This document shows positions 38,280 to 47,214 of a DNA stretch of 64,000 bases, one piece after another (within the stretch, counting starts at the first letter, position 1; the number at the start of each line of letters is the position of its first letter). Both the position numbers and the translations under genes were made by a program. Under the pieces are notes generated by a model. That model was not told the origin of the DNA. It did not search any database and saw only the letters and a program-made list of their open reading frames with translations. The DNA comes from Caballeronia sp. SBC1 (GTDB lineage: Bacteria; Pseudomonadota; Gammaproteobacteria; Burkholderiales; Burkholderiaceae), in contig NZ_CP049156.1 of assembly GCF_011493005.1 (NCBI RefSeq), positions 1,550,001 through 1,614,000 of the forward strand, given 5' to 3'.

Positions 38280-38906
38280 ATGCCCGGGATGGCCGGCTCA
38301 AAACAACATCTTTCAAATCAGCCCTTATTGCGCGTCCAGATCCTGGATGCGGCGCGCGCGATCGTCGTGCGCGAAGGTTTTGACGCAGTGTCGATGCGCA
38401 AGATCGCCGGAGTCGTCGGTTATTCTCCCGCGTCGCTTTATCTGCACTTTGCCAGCCGCGATGCCATCGCCTGTGCGCTTTGCGTCGAGGGCCACGCGCA
38501 ACTGCTCGAGTCGCTGCGCGCACATGATGGCGTGCTGGAACCCGTCGAGCGCCTGAAGGCCATGGCGCATACCTATGTCTCGTTTGGGCGGACACATGCG
38601 CAGGTGTATCGGCTGATTTTTATGCAGAATCCCGCTTATACCGATGCCGCTGCTAAAGACGCTGCATTGACCGGCGAGACCGTACTTTCCATGTTGACTC
38701 AGACGCTGGCGCTCATCCATAGTCCACCGATCCGGGCCGAGACGTTGTGGGCGGCGTTGCACGGTATCGTGTCCTTAAGCCTGATGGCCCAGACGGTTTT
38801 TACCGTGCCGACGGATACGCTTGTCGATGAAACGGTGGATCTGTTTTTGCCCCGCGTCATCAAGAGGAAACCTGCTCGTCGACAGTCATCCGCAAGCGCC
38901 GGCTGA
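38280..38906 (+). CDS. TetR-family regulator
   Basis: 208 residues from ATG 38280 (ATG 38289 also possible). The N-terminal helix-turn-helix is ILDAARAIVVREGFDAVSMR then KIAGVVGYSPASLYLHFAS. The ligand domain contains YRLIFMQNPAY and WAALHGIVSLSL, the WHG-type C-terminal domain. Transcribed in the same direction as the downstream CoA hydrolase gene (75-base gap), which it might control. Confidence 0.9.
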   Translation: MPGMAGSKQHLSNQPLLRVQILDAARAIVVREGFDAVSMRKIAGVVGYSPASLYLHFASRDAIACALCVEGHAQLLESLRAHDGVLEPVERLKAMAHTYVSFGRTHAQVYRLIFMQNPAYTDAAAKDAALTGETVLSMLTQTLALIHSPPIRAETLWAALHGIVSLSLMAQTVFTVPTDTLVDETVDLFLPRVIKRKPARRQSSASAG

Positions 38907-38981
38907 CGGGCTTTCCTGCTCCATTTCCAGCTCCATTTTTAGCTCCATTTCCACTCACACGAATAGAAACCTGCATTGCAT

Positions 38982-40088
38982 ATGACTGATTCCATCGATG
39001 AAATCCGTATCGAACGCGCGCAGGGTATCGGCTTTATCGCGCTGAACCGTCCGAAGGCGTTGAACGCACTGTCCACGCCCATGCTGCACGCCATTCATAG
39101 CGCGCTGAAAGCCTGGCGCGACGACCCTCTGGTGCACGCCGTGATTATCTACAGCCCGCATCCGCGCGCGTTCTGCGCGGGCGGCGATATCCGGTTTTTA
39201 TATCAATCGGCGAAGGCGGGCGAGAATGCGGTTATCGAAGAATTTTTCACCGATGAATACCGCCTGAATCATGCGATTTTCACGTATCCGAAGCCGTATA
39301 TTGCGTTGATGAACGGCGTGGTCATGGGCGGCGGAATGGGTATTTCGCAAGGCGCGCGGCATACGGGCGGCGTGCGCGTGGTCACCGGCTCAACGAAGAT
39401 GGCGATGCCCGAGACGCGCATCGGCTTGTTTCCGGATGTGGGCGTGAGCTGGTTCCTCGCGCGCACGCCGGGTGCTATCGGGCGTTATCTGGCGGCGACG
39501 GGTGCGACAATCGATGCCGCCGATGCGCTCTACGCCGGCCTCGCCGACGCTTATATGGACGACGACGCGCTGCCCGCGCTTATCGATACGCTGAAGGAAA
39601 AATCGTTCGCTACCGGCGCGGAGGTGGTGCGGTTTATCGAAACGCAGTCGCACTCGAATGGGGGGAAGGCGAGCGAACTCGAGCGGGAGCGCGGGTTTAT
39701 CGACAAGCATTTTGCGTTGGGCAACGGCGCGGCTTGTCTGAAGTCGCTGGAAAGCGTGACGGGCGGTGAGGAGGGCGATTGGGCTGCCCGCACGGCCGCT
39801 GAGTTGCGCGAGCGTTCGCCGTTATCTGTCGATGTATCGCTGGAATTGATCGACCGGGCCAAAACGTCGAGCATGGCTGAGACGTTGCGGCGCGACCTCG
39901 GGCTCACACGCACGACGTTCGATCATGGCGATGTGATGGAAGGCATCCGGGCGCGCATTGTCGACAAGGACAATCAGCCGGTGTGGAAAGTGACGCGTAT
40001 GGAAGACGTGACGCGCGAAGCGGTCGTGCGGATGTACGACAGCCCGTGGACTGAGCGCGACCATCCGCTGGCCGCGCTGGCGGATTAG
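38982..40088 (+). CDS. Enoyl-CoA hydratase/isomerase family, 3-hydroxyisobutyryl-CoA hydrolase-like
   Basis: 368 residues from ATG 38982. Crotonase fold: GIGFIALNRPKALNALS, oxyanion-hole segments PRAFCAGGDIRFL and VMGGGMGISQG, catalytic-region MAMPETRIGLFPDVGVSWFL. The length and the PDVG motif fit 3-hydroxyisobutyryl-CoA hydrolases of valine breakdown better than plain enoyl-CoA hydratases (about 260 residues). It converges with, and overlaps by four bases, the next minus-strand gene. Confidence 0.9.
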   Translation: MTDSIDEIRIERAQGIGFIALNRPKALNALSTPMLHAIHSALKAWRDDPLVHAVIIYSPHPRAFCAGGDIRFLYQSAKAGENAVIEEFFTDEYRLNHAIFTYPKPYIALMNGVVMGGGMGISQGARHTGGVRVVTGSTKMAMPETRIGLFPDVGVSWFLARTPGAIGRYLAATGATIDAADALYAGLADAYMDDDALPALIDTLKEKSFATGAEVVRFIETQSHSNGGKASELERERGFIDKHFALGNGAACLKSLESVTGGEEGDWAARTAAELRERSPLSVDVSLELIDRAKTSSMAETLRRDLGLTRTTFDHGDVMEGIRARIVDKDNQPVWKVTRMEDVTREAVVRMYDSPWTERDHPLAALAD

Positions 40089-40516
40089 TCCGCGTCGCTG
40101 TCGGCCATGAAGGCGCGCATGAAGACGAGCGCGCCCCAGCCCCACATGGCATTCGATGCAAAACCGAGTGCCAGCCGGGGCAACATGTTGCCGCTCGGCC
40201 AGATGCCGCGCAGCGGATCGACCAGGAACACGCTCACGGCCGTCAGCACGACGCCGCCGAACACCAGTGCGCCGATCCACGGCGCCGTGCGGTCGGGTGC
40301 GACGCGTAGCAGCCACGCCATCAAGATGCCGAAGAATGCGCTCCATAGCGCATTGACGATGAACTCGGGGATTCCCAGCACCAGTGGCAGGAATGGGGCG
40401 GTGGAATAACCGCTCGGATCGACGACACCGGCCGCGTGCAGCAGCGCAATTGTCGACTCCCGGAAAAACAAAGCGGCGAGAAAGCCCGCGACGAACGGCA
40501 GAATGACTTTTTGCAT
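40085..40516 (-). CDS. Conserved membrane protein
   Basis: 143 residues from the ATG at 40516 (MQKVILPFVAGFLAALFF). Four hydrophobic segments, with conserved-looking SGYSTAPFLPLVLGIPEFIVNALWS and GNMLPRLALGFASNAMWGWG. Family not firmly identified; a small integral membrane protein without catalytic motifs. Confidence 0.8.
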   Translation of the reverse strand: MQKVILPFVAGFLAALFFRESTIALLHAAGVVDPSGYSTAPFLPLVLGIPEFIVNALWSAFFGILMAWLLRVAPDRTAPWIGALVFGGVVLTAVSVFLVDPLRGIWPSGNMLPRLALGFASNAMWGWGALVFMRAFMADSDAD

Positions 40517-40912
40517 TGAAAACCACCGCTTGGGACGCGAGCCGCGGCTGCGTCGATATTTTAAGGTGGCGTCATTATAGGGTCGGGCATGTCGCATTAT
40601 GGTGCAACCGGGCGAGGCTTTGCGGTCGATGCAACGGGGTACTGGGTAATGCGCTAATCGGGTTGCAGTTTCGCGGCGATGTGGAGTTTAGATCGGCTCT
40701 GCTGGAGTTGTTGAGTAGCGTGCGTGGAGTGGCATTGCGCTTGGTGTATGGGTGCGGAAGCTTTTCTCTTTACGCTGGATCGGGTTCGGTGTGTTGCTCG
40801 ATGAGTTCGAAAGGCACAGGCGGATATTGCGCACGATGCCTCTCAACGCCGCGTGATTTGTCGTTGTCGTCGTCGCCGTGCCATCGCTGCGAACGCACGA
40901 TGCCCCCGAGTG
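40517..40912. other. Gene-free gap
   Basis: About 395 bases. Only fragmentary frames without ribosome binding sites; no repeat or terminator seen. Confidence 0.45.
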
Positions 40913-41194
40913 CTACTTCGCGATCGCGTCGCTGGCCGGATTGTTGCGCAGCATGCGGCTGCTGTTGGGCGGCAGGGCGGGGCGCTTCGTCGGCATGTTG
41001 TCCGGGTTGTACGCACGCCCGCCGTTTGCGTTCGCGGCGCCGGGCGTAATCGGCGGTTTAGCCATCGACGCAGAATCGGATGGCTCCGCACTCTGGGCCT
41101 GCGCGCTTGTTTCCAATCCGATGCTTGGCACGGCCGTTAAGAAGGCAAACGCGACGACGGTGCCGGGGAGCGTTTTAATCGCACGGGATTTCAT
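40913..41194 (-). CDS. Small secreted hypothetical protein
   Basis: 93 residues with a signal peptide (MKSRAIKTLPGTVVAFAFLT...AQA, cleavage about residue 33), then a Pro/Asn-rich, probably disordered mature part with YNPDNMPTKRPALPPNS. GGAGAAACCC immediately precedes the ATG. No recognised family. Confidence 0.7.
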   Translation of the reverse strand: MKSRAIKTLPGTVVAFAFLTAVPSIGLETSAQAQSAEPSDSASMAKPPITPGAANANGGRAYNPDNMPTKRPALPPNSSRMLRNNPASDAIAK

Positions 41195-41420
41195 GGGTTT
41201 CTCCGGATCGACGGCGCATGTCGATTAAATCCGGCAAAGCGCGGCCGTGTTGGTTTGTGACACCGGAGCGCGCGGAAGATTCGTTTTTTTGCGGATACTT
41301 CGTAAAAGAAGCTTTGGTCCTACGCTCAGAAGTCCAATGGCTCGGGTGAGTCCGGGCGCGTATGCAATTCTTCCTCGGTGAATTGACGCAAGCGCGATAG
41401 AGCGGGGCTAGAAAAGACAA

Positions 41421-41451
41421 AAGCCGTTCCGATTTATATTCGGAACGGCTT
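41421..41451 (-). terminator. Terminator of the tRNA-His gene
   Basis: AAGCCGTTCCGA / TCGGAACGGCTT, seven-base loop; on the minus strand followed by TTGTCTTTTC. It lies about 22 bases past the tRNA. Confidence 0.82.
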
Positions 41452-41473
41452 CGCCTTGAAAGCTTGAATCTTT

Positions 41474-41549
41474 TGGGGTGGCTGATGGGGCTCGAACCCA
41501 CGACAACAGGAATCACAATCCTGGACTCTACCAACTGAGCTACAGCCAC
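41474..41549 (-). tRNA. tRNA-His (GTG)
   Basis: 76 nt with encoded CCA. Anticodon GTG in ATTGTGATT, D-loop AGCTCAGTTGGTAGAG, T-loop GTTCGAGCC. Acceptor GTGGCTG/CAGCCAC with C73, and an encoded G at -1 (position 41550), the tRNA-His identity element. Confidence 0.95.
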
Positions 41550-41648
41550 CACTGTCCTACTTCTTACTGCCTCTCTAGCTCACCAGGAACCGGCTTGCTG
41601 AATCGAGAAACGAGATTATACGAACAAAGATTCCCTTTGCCTAGCCCC

Positions 41649-42674
41649 TTATTCGATGAATTCAACAGCTTCGCGCAGATGAGTGCGTGCTTCATCGAAA
41701 ATGGCCATATCGCCGGTGGCGAGGCGGCGGCTGTCCGAGAGTACGCGACGCCAGCCACGTGCACCCGCCTCGCCTCGATACAAGCCCAGCGCATGTCGCG
41801 TAATGCCGCCAAGGAACGCCCCGCGCGCCACTTCCTGACGCGCGTAGTCGATCAAGCGGGCCTCAGCCTCCTCGCGCGACAACACCGGCGTGTCCGCGCC
41901 GTAAAACCGGGAATCAACGCCCGCGAGCACGTACGGGTTGTGATAGGCCTCGCGACCGAGCATCACACCATCGACATGTTTCAAATGCTCTTCCACTTCG
42001 TCGAGCGTCTTGATGCCACCGTTGATCGATATCTCCAGATGCGGAAAATCGCGCTTCAACTGATACGCATATTCATACTTGAGCGGCGGAATCTCGCGAT
42101 TCTCCTTCGGGCTCAAGCCCTTCAGGATCGCATTGCGCGCGTGGACAATAAACACTTCACAGCCGGCATCGGCGACCGTGCCGACAAAGTCGCGCACGTA
42201 CGCGTAATCCTCAACCGCGTCCACGCCAATCCGATGTTTGACCGTGACCGGAATGGATACCTCATCGCGCATGGCTTTCACGCAATCCGCGACCAGCTGC
42301 GGTTCGTTCATCAGGCACGCGCCAAAAGCGCCGCGTTGCACGCGCTCGGACGGGCAGCCGCAATTCAGGTTGATTTCGTCATAACCCCATTGCTCGCCGA
42401 GCTTCGCACTGCGAGCCAGATCGGCCGGTTCGCTGCCGCCCAACTGCAACGCAACGGGCGCTTCGGCCGGCGTGAACGCGAGATGCCGCGCGACGTCGCC
42501 GTGCAGCAGCGCGCCGGTCGTGACCATCTCGGTATAGAGCCACGTATGCTGCGTCAGGATCCGATGAAACGACCGACAATGCCTGTCAGTCCAGTCCATC
42601 ATCGGGGCCACCGATACTCGTCGGGACTGTGCTGATCGGGCTTTGGCCTTATTCGGCGGGGGTTTTAGGTTCAT
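41649..42674 (-). CDS. dusA: tRNA-dihydrouridine(20/20a) synthase DusA
   Basis: 341 residues. Flavin-dependent reductase of uridine in the tRNA D-loop. Marks are RVSVAPMMDWTDRHCR (about 19-34), LYTEMVTTGALLHGD, and NLNCGCPSERVQRGAFGA with the catalytic cysteine of the GCPS motif. The first ~18 residues (MNLKPPPNKAKARSAQSR) are variable and no good ribosome binding site precedes the ATG. The adjoining integrase suggests the start was rebuilt by prophage insertion at the 5' end of the gene. Confidence 0.95.
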   Translation of the reverse strand: MNLKPPPNKAKARSAQSRRVSVAPMMDWTDRHCRSFHRILTQHTWLYTEMVTTGALLHGDVARHLAFTPAEAPVALQLGGSEPADLARSAKLGEQWGYDEINLNCGCPSERVQRGAFGACLMNEPQLVADCVKAMRDEVSIPVTVKHRIGVDAVEDYAYVRDFVGTVADAGCEVFIVHARNAILKGLSPKENREIPPLKYEYAYQLKRDFPHLEISINGGIKTLDEVEEHLKHVDGVMLGREAYHNPYVLAGVDSRFYGADTPVLSREEAEARLIDYARQEVARGAFLGGITRHALGLYRGEAGARGWRRVLSDSRRLATGDMAIFDEARTHLREAVEFIE

Positions 42675-42702
42675 GCTGGCTTGCTGGTCAGTGCTGGTAA
42701 AT

Positions 42703-42773
42703 GGTGCTAAATGTTGCTGAATTCCAGCCCGGTGCTACGATGTAGCCCTGAGTTTCCACAATGTAGCACCGGG
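42703..42773. promoter_or_regulatory. Repeat-rich region upstream of the integrase gene
   Basis: GGTGCTA occurs at 42703 and 42731 and inverted (TAGCACC) at 42764. The last two belong to a perfect 11-base inverted repeat, CCCGGTGCTAC (42728-42738) and GTAGCACCGGG (42763-42773), whose right arm touches the GGGGAAAA ribosome binding region of int. Candidates for integrase arm-type sites or for a hairpin hiding the start. Confidence 0.45.
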
Positions 42774-42779
42774 GAAAAC

Positions 42780-43868
42780 ATGGGAACAGTAACAGCACGA
42801 AAACGTAAGGATGGAAGTGTAGCCCACACCGCTCAGATTCGCCTGAAGAAGGCCGGTGTCGTTGTCTACACCGAGGCGAAGACGTTCGATCGGGCGGCGG
42901 CGGCCAGCGCGTGGCTGAAGAAGCGCGAGAAAGAACTTGCTGAGCCCGGGACGCTCGAAAGCGCCATGAAAGAAGATCCGACGCTCAAGTACGCAATCGA
43001 CCGCTACAAGCGCGAGTCGAAGCGTGACATCGGTCGGACGAAAAAGCAGGTGCTACGCGCAATTGAGGATTCGCCTCTTGGGCTGCTGAAATGCAGTGAG
43101 GTGACCAGTCAGGCGATTGTTCGCTTTGCTCAGGGACTCGACGTGCAGCCGCAGACAGTTGGTAACTATATGTCGCACCTCGCGGCCGTCTTTACCGTCG
43201 CGAAACCCGCTTGGGGCTACCCGTTAGACGAAAGGCAAATTGACGACGCCCGGGTGGTTCTGAAAAAATTAGGGCAGAGTGGTAAATCTAACAAGCGCGA
43301 CCGACGTCCGACCATTGAGGAGTTAAACCGGATTCTCGACTATTACACGGACATGGAAGCGCGAGAGCGCGCGGAGATACCGATGCGCGAGATTATCATG
43401 TTCGCGTTGTTCTCGACGCGCCGTCAGGAGGAGATCACTCGGATTACGTGGGAGGACTATCAGGGTGACCGAGTGATGGTGCGGGACATGAAGCACCCGG
43501 GGCAGAAGATCGGGAACGATACGTGGTGCGACCTGCCGGCAGAAGCGCGCCGCGTGGTGGATGCGCTAAAGCGCGGGAAGGGGGAGATCTTCCCGTATAA
43601 CCATCGTTCTATTAGCGCGAGCTTCACCAGGGCGTGCTCGTTCCTTGCGATTCCGGACCTGCACTTTCATGACCTTAGACATGAGGGAGCTAGCCGACTT
43701 TTCGAACTCGGCCTCAACATTCCCCACGTCGCTGCAGTGACCGGGCATAGAGCGTGGGCGTCCCTGCAGCGCTACACCCACGTGCGCCAAACTGGCGACA
43801 AGTGGGAAGGCTGGAAATGGCTGGACGTCGTCGCGCCGCGTGCGGTTGAATCCGATGCCAGTGGCTGA
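42780..43868 (+). CDS. Tyrosine recombinase/integrase, dusA-associated type
   Basis: 362 residues. An N-terminal arm-binding region (MGTVTARKRKDGSVAHTAQI) and core-binding domain precede the catalytic domain with R in LFSTRRQEEITRI, HDLRHEG (HxxR), TGHRAW and the nucleophile tyrosine in LQRYTHV. Start MGTV with GGGGAAAAC upstream; the frame open from 42711 is ignored. Its position right at dusA, reading away from it, matches the described class of dusA-integrating elements. Confidence 0.93.
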   Translation: MGTVTARKRKDGSVAHTAQIRLKKAGVVVYTEAKTFDRAAAASAWLKKREKELAEPGTLESAMKEDPTLKYAIDRYKRESKRDIGRTKKQVLRAIEDSPLGLLKCSEVTSQAIVRFAQGLDVQPQTVGNYMSHLAAVFTVAKPAWGYPLDERQIDDARVVLKKLGQSGKSNKRDRRPTIEELNRILDYYTDMEARERAEIPMREIIMFALFSTRRQEEITRITWEDYQGDRVMVRDMKHPGQKIGNDTWCDLPAEARRVVDALKRGKGEIFPYNHRSISASFTRACSFLAIPDLHFHDLRHEGASRLFELGLNIPHVAAVTGHRAWASLQRYTHVRQTGDKWEGWKWLDVVAPRAVESDASG

Positions 43869-43929
43869 CCATTGACGATGAGTCTCGCCGCGTAATCACA
43901 AATATTCGAATACTTGATTGGGATCAGCC

Positions 43930-44796
43930 ATGCAACGGATATCCAAAATCGGCACCTTGGTCTCATGGGCAATCGATAGGCTTGGCCTTCCCATCCTGCT
44001 CGTTATCCTCATCGGGGCGTCTTATTGGCTGAGTACCAACAGCAACTCTTCGCTAAAGGATCTCGGCCTGAATCTCATGGCTGGTTTTGTAGGCTCGGCA
44101 GTGACTATCTACGCCGTCGATTTTCTGCAAAAGCGCCGCGAGCGGAGGCGCCTCCTGCCGGTAATGGCATCCGTTTTCGAGGACATTCGTCTTATGACGG
44201 ACCGAACGCTCCTCTTCTGGAAAAATGCCTATCAGACTTCTGTAGGCGACGGAGTCCCGTCAAGTTGGGCTGATTTGATCTCTTCGGCGAATATCCAAAA
44301 GGTATTTGATTCTCTCGACATCGGCCGGTCCCCAGGCATTTTCGCGGACGTGCTATGGAGAAACTATTTTTGCGATCAAAGCAACGAACTGCACCACGCT
44401 GCCGAACAGGTGCTCATTCGTCATGGGATGCTTTTAGATCCCGGTATTCACAACGCAGTACATAGGCTCGTCTACTACAATTACGGTACGCTGATTCCTT
44501 CGGTAGAGGAGGCAGATCGCAGATGGGGCGTACTTGATAGACCGCCGGTTTTGGGGATGTATGTACCCAACTATTCTGAATACTTCGATGCCCTCTTGAA
44601 GTTGCATCAATGGACGACATCGACATATCGAGCGCTACTGCGCGGGGGCGTAGCGGCGACAGTGCACGAGCCGTATACCTACAAGTTCACGTCGCTTCCG
44701 GTCGTTCACCACCCGGAAGCGCGATATCAGTGGGAGGAGGGCGCGACCGCCGATAGCAACGTATCGGTTATCCGCAAAGCTGATCACGCTCCTTGA
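43930..44796 (+). CDS. Membrane-anchored protein of unknown function (prophage cargo candidate)
   Basis: 288 residues from ATG 43930. Two N-terminal helices (about 20-38 and 52-70), then KRRERRRL and a large soluble helical region with several Trp and Tyr (for example RPPVLGMYVPNYSEYF). Lower GC than neighbours. Located just after int, a common site for lysogenic-conversion or exclusion genes. Overlaps the convergent PrtN-like gene by 29 bases. Function not assigned. Confidence 0.75.
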   Translation: MQRISKIGTLVSWAIDRLGLPILLVILIGASYWLSTNSNSSLKDLGLNLMAGFVGSAVTIYAVDFLQKRRERRRLLPVMASVFEDIRLMTDRTLLFWKNAYQTSVGDGVPSSWADLISSANIQKVFDSLDIGRSPGIFADVLWRNYFCDQSNELHHAAEQVLIRHGMLLDPGIHNAVHRLVYYNYGTLIPSVEEADRRWGVLDRPPVLGMYVPNYSEYFDALLKLHQWTTSTYRALLRGGVAATVHEPYTYKFTSLPVVHHPEARYQWEEGATADSNVSVIRKADHAP

Positions 44797-45322
44797 CGGC
44801 GGCCGCGCGCCGGACGTCAATGTAGTTCGCCAAGTCCTGAAGGTGGATGCCCTGAGCAGCCTTTTTCGACTCGGCTTCCATGCGAACGAGGGGCAACGAA
44901 ATGTCGCCCGCGGCGATCTTGCGGCGCAGGTTCGGGAGCGTGAGCGGCGCGAAGTAGTCCGCGCATACTGCCTCAATTGGCACGATGGCCTTGCCCCCGT
45001 ACTGGGCCATGAGCATGAATGCCGTACACATGCCGGCCGCCCCGATGACCATTCCGTCGGCCGGCGACGTGCTGATCGTGAACCGACGCGCGGGCTCTGA
45101 ATCACCGTCATCATCTCCTGAGTTAGCCGGTTTGCGTGCCGACGTGCGGCGCTGCGCCCGCGGCGTGCGGGCGGGTGCCGGCGCGCTGCCGCCGCCGATG
45201 GCCTGTTCAACGATCGCGTTACGCGCTTCTAGCGCGCGATAGATGGTAAGGGCCGCGCGTTCGCGCTGACGCACCGGCTTAAATCCCTGAAAGAATCCGG
45301 CGAAAATTGAGTTCTCGTTCAT
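44768..45322 (-). CDS. PrtN-like (pyocin activator) domain protein with N-terminal extension
   Basis: 184 residues from ATG 45322 (MNENSIFAGFFQGFKPVRQR). The C-terminal ~75 residues (LMAQYGGKAIVPIEAVCADY, then LRRKIAAGDISLPLVRME and GIHLQDLANYIDVRRAAA) match the pyocin activator PrtN layout of a winged helix-like region with a conserved D-Y-F, P-L-x-R and L-A-x-Y-I-D. The first ~100 residues are basic and Pro/Ala-rich, not part of PrtN. Likely a DNA-binding regulator of prophage genes; the nearest candidate for a lysis-lysogeny switch protein here. Confidence 0.72.
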   Translation of the reverse strand: MNENSIFAGFFQGFKPVRQRERAALTIYRALEARNAIVEQAIGGGSAPAPARTPRAQRRTSARKPANSGDDDGDSEPARRFTISTSPADGMVIGAAGMCTAFMLMAQYGGKAIVPIEAVCADYFAPLTLPNLRRKIAAGDISLPLVRMEAESKKAAQGIHLQDLANYIDVRRAAAVKERDQLCG

Positions 45323-45879
45323 TGTCCTGTTCGTCCTGGTCAAAAAAAGTTGCCCGCTTTTCGCGGGGTTTGGGCGGACTTTAGACGAGATCTGGATCCC
45401 GGAAAATACCCAGGTGAACGAATTGCAACGCCTCGAAAATAGTTGAACACGCCTCTTTGGGCGCTTCGAAAGGGGAGTGAAATTGTGTTTGGAAAACAGA
45501 GTGCCGCCTGACAAGGGAAACGACCACACTGGTCTTAAAGTGGTGCTATCGAAGCGTTCATCGATTCTGCCCGGCGAGCAGGATAAGCTGTTGATTCTAT
45601 TGATAAAAATTACTTGTCGGTATTGCTGCTTGTTGGAAGTTCTCGGATAATGGCGGGGACGGTGCGCGGCGACGTGTTCGCTTCGGGCAAAGAAAAGGCC
45701 CGAACTCTTGCAGGAGCGCGGGCCTATGACCACTCGATAGGGCCGAGTGGGATGAAACGAAATCAGACTGAGGAGTCTGAGTGGGATTGTAGTTTAGGAC
45801 TGCTTGCTTATCAAGCAGAAACTTCTAACTTCCCTCGCCATCCCGTATCGGCCTTCCAATTTTCCAAAAGGAAGGCATC
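45323..45879. promoter_or_regulatory. Divergent control region of the prophage early genes
   Basis: About 560 bases. Notable items are a seven-base inverted repeat CTGCTTG-N5-CAAGCAG at 45800-45818, a hairpin AGGCCCG...CGGGCCT at about 45695-45726, ACCAC-N12-GTGGT at 45523-45544, and an AT-rich TTGATTCTATTGATAAAAATTA near 45592. No repressor gene lies here. Presumed promoters for the PrtN-like gene and the AP2-replication operon. Confidence 0.5.
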
Positions 45880-46185
45880 GTGACTGACACGAACCTCGCA
45901 GTAACTCTGAACAAGGGCCACGGCGCCCGTCCGTCTACCAGCGGTTTCGTGGGCGTTAGTTTCGACAAACGCACCGGCCGCTGGCAGGCCAGCGTCACGC
46001 TCACCGACCGCTCGCGCAAGTTCGTTGGCCGCGCCCGCACACCCGCTGAAGCTGCTGCCTTGCGTGACGCATTCGTTGCCGAGCATCGCGTCGTCGATCC
46101 GCGGACCGTGGCCGCACACATAGCCATTGCCGCCTTCGATGCCGTCCGTGCGACGAGCCCGCTGTTTGCAGGCGAGGGCGCGTAA
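45880..46185 (+). CDS. AP2-domain phage protein
   Basis: 101 residues from a GTG start with AAAAGGAAGG upstream. TSGFVGVSFDKRTGRWQASV then RKFVGRARTPAEAAALRDAF is an AP2-like DNA-binding domain, frequent in phages alone or with homing endonucleases; no HNH motif is present. Its TAA is directly followed by the next ATG, so it opens the replication operon. Confidence 0.8.
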   Translation: MTDTNLAVTLNKGHGARPSTSGFVGVSFDKRTGRWQASVTLTDRSRKFVGRARTPAEAAALRDAFVAEHRVVDPRTVAAHIAIAAFDAVRATSPLFAGEGA

Positions 46186-47211
46186 ATGGCCCGCGCTCGC
46201 AACATCAAGCCGGGCGTCATGGAGAACGAAGAGCTTGCCGAACTGGACCCCATCGCGCGCCTGCTGTTCATTTACCTGTGGATGCTGGCAGACCGCGAAG
46301 GGCGTCTTGAGGACCGTCCGAAGAAGATCAAGGCCAAGGCGCTCCCGTATGACAACGCCGACGCCGACGAGATTCTTTGCGCTCTCCATGAGAACGGCTT
46401 CATTGTTCGCTACGAATTAGCCGGTACGAAGTACATCCAAATCGCCAACTTCTCGAAACATCAAAAGCCGCACTCGAACGAAACTGCGAGTGAGATTCCG
46501 GCTTGGTCAAAAGAACTTTCTACCAAGGTGCAAAGTTCTTCCGATCATGGTGACGATGACGGCGAATCTACATCGGAATCACTTGGTCCTTGTATCTCTG
46601 ATTCTCTGATTGCTGGATTGTCTGATTGCTCTCTCTCTTTGGGCGCGCAGCAGTCGGGCGAAGCTTTACCCGTGGATGACTCGGCTGCGCTGCAAGCAGC
46701 GGAGAGTGAGAGTTCGAAAGGCGCTCAGGCCAGTCTTCTCCCTGAAGACCAAGCCGCCCCGACGGTGACGACAAAGGCCAAGCCGTCTGCGGGCGAAGAA
46801 GAGTTCGAGTTCGCGTGGTCGATCTACCCGAAGAAGCCGGGGATGCACAGCAAGCAGGACGCCCTGAAGCAGTGGAGGGCGCGTTTGAATCAAGGCAAGC
46901 AGGCCAGTGAAATGATTGCCGGGGTGAAGCGCTATGCGGCGCACTGCGAGGCCAAGGGGAACACTGGCGGCGAGTTTGTCATGCACGCCTCAAGGTTCTT
47001 TGGTGCATCGCTGCAGTTCGAAATGTCGTGGGATATCCCGACCGCAACGGCGCGTCCGCAAGGTGGCGGCTTCACGACTACGCAAGAGCGCAACCGCGCT
47101 ATCAGCGAGGCGAACATGCGCGCGTTTCTCGAAGACGATGACGTGACGCCGTTCGGTGCATTTGATGCGCTCCCGACGCCGAATGATCCGATGACGATTG
47201 ACATGGAGTAA
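46186..47211 (+). CDS. Phage replication initiation-type protein
   Basis: 341 residues. The N-terminal winged-helix-like domain has the widespread phage pattern NIKPGVMENEELAELDPIAR, LLFIYLWMLADREGRLEDRP, KKIKAKALPYD and YIQIANFSKHQKPH. A low-complexity Ser/Glu linker (about 105-195) follows, then a conserved FEFAWSIYPKKPGMHSKQDA block also found in phage replication proteins. It probably binds the element's origin. Start directly abuts the AP2 gene stop. Confidence 0.85.
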   Translation: MARARNIKPGVMENEELAELDPIARLLFIYLWMLADREGRLEDRPKKIKAKALPYDNADADEILCALHENGFIVRYELAGTKYIQIANFSKHQKPHSNETASEIPAWSKELSTKVQSSSDHGDDDGESTSESLGPCISDSLIAGLSDCSLSLGAQQSGEALPVDDSAALQAAESESSKGAQASLLPEDQAAPTVTTKAKPSAGEEEFEFAWSIYPKKPGMHSKQDALKQWRARLNQGKQASEMIAGVKRYAAHCEAKGNTGGEFVMHASRFFGASLQFEMSWDIPTATARPQGGGFTTTQERNRAISEANMRAFLEDDDVTPFGAFDALPTPNDPMTIDME

Positions 47212-47214
47212 GCA

